A DNA stretch of 5,608 nt, from contig JACDBF010000021.1 in assembly GCA_013695055.1 (NCBI GenBank), positions 1-5,608 of the forward strand, given 5' to 3'. This DNA comes from Actinomycetota bacterium. Its GTDB lineage: Bacteria > Actinomycetota > CADDZG01 > WHSQ01. Made by a program: the position numbers and the translations under genes. Of this stretch, positions 5,593 to 5,608 are shown in pieces. The stretch's first letter is position 1; each line of letters opens with the position of its first letter. The notes under the pieces are model-generated. The model was not told the origin of the DNA. It was given only the letters and a program-made list of their open reading frames with translations, and searched no databases.

Positions 5593-5608
5593 TTGATCCT
5601 GGCCTTGG

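Noticed and set aside
1..5608. CRISPR array, tRNA/rRNA, insertion sequence or phage attachment site
   Set aside because: No spaced repeats, tRNA-like cloverleaf, transposase motifs or terminal inverted repeats were seen on reading both strands.

Overview
This is a GC-rich window, dense in genes, from a bacterium that I infer to be an actinobacterium, probably an uncultured one. The evidence for that is indirect: a secreted Ala/Pro-linker plus transglycosylase-like protein ending in a Trp-Pro-Asn-Cys tail, strong GC bias at third codon positions, TTG and GTG starts, and a C-terminal protein of a style I associate with actinobacterial genomes. No rRNA or other phylogenetic marker is present, so the placement is tentative.

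Layout. Positions 2-307 (+) hold the 3' end of a secreted lysozyme/transglycosylase-like cell-wall enzyme. Everything else is on the minus strand. Reading in the direction of transcription (high to low coordinates): a protein of unknown function at the right edge (5065-5592, possibly continuing out of the window); a 192-bp gap that looks like a promoter/leader region; then a tight five-gene run. That run is ATP sulfurylase (sat), an alkaline-phosphatase-superfamily phosphohydrolase of the COG3379 type, adenylylsulfate kinase (cysC), a PHP-domain phosphoesterase of the YciV/TrpH type, and a small GNAT acetyltransferase. Spacings between the five genes are about 9, 32, 7 and 0 nt, so a single transcript is likely. 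The run converges on the transglycosylase gene, with only 5 bp between the two stop codons.

How the genes fit together. Sat makes adenosine 5'-phosphosulfate (APS) from sulfate and ATP, and CysC phosphorylates it to PAPS. Some characterised PHP proteins related to YciV remove the 3'-phosphate from 3',5'-nucleotide bisphosphates such as pAp, the by-product left when PAPS is used. The set can therefore be read as a PAPS production and pAp disposal module. The unexplained member is the 487-residue AP-superfamily enzyme between sat and cysC. Its position suggests a role in nucleotide, sulfonucleotide or sulfate/phosphate ester hydrolysis, but the sequence does not show its substrate. No APS/PAPS reductase, sulfite reductase, sulfate transporter or sulfotransferase is in the window, so whether PAPS feeds cysteine synthesis or sulfation of a metabolite or glycan cannot be decided here.

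No tRNA, rRNA, CRISPR array, insertion sequence or other mobile element was seen.
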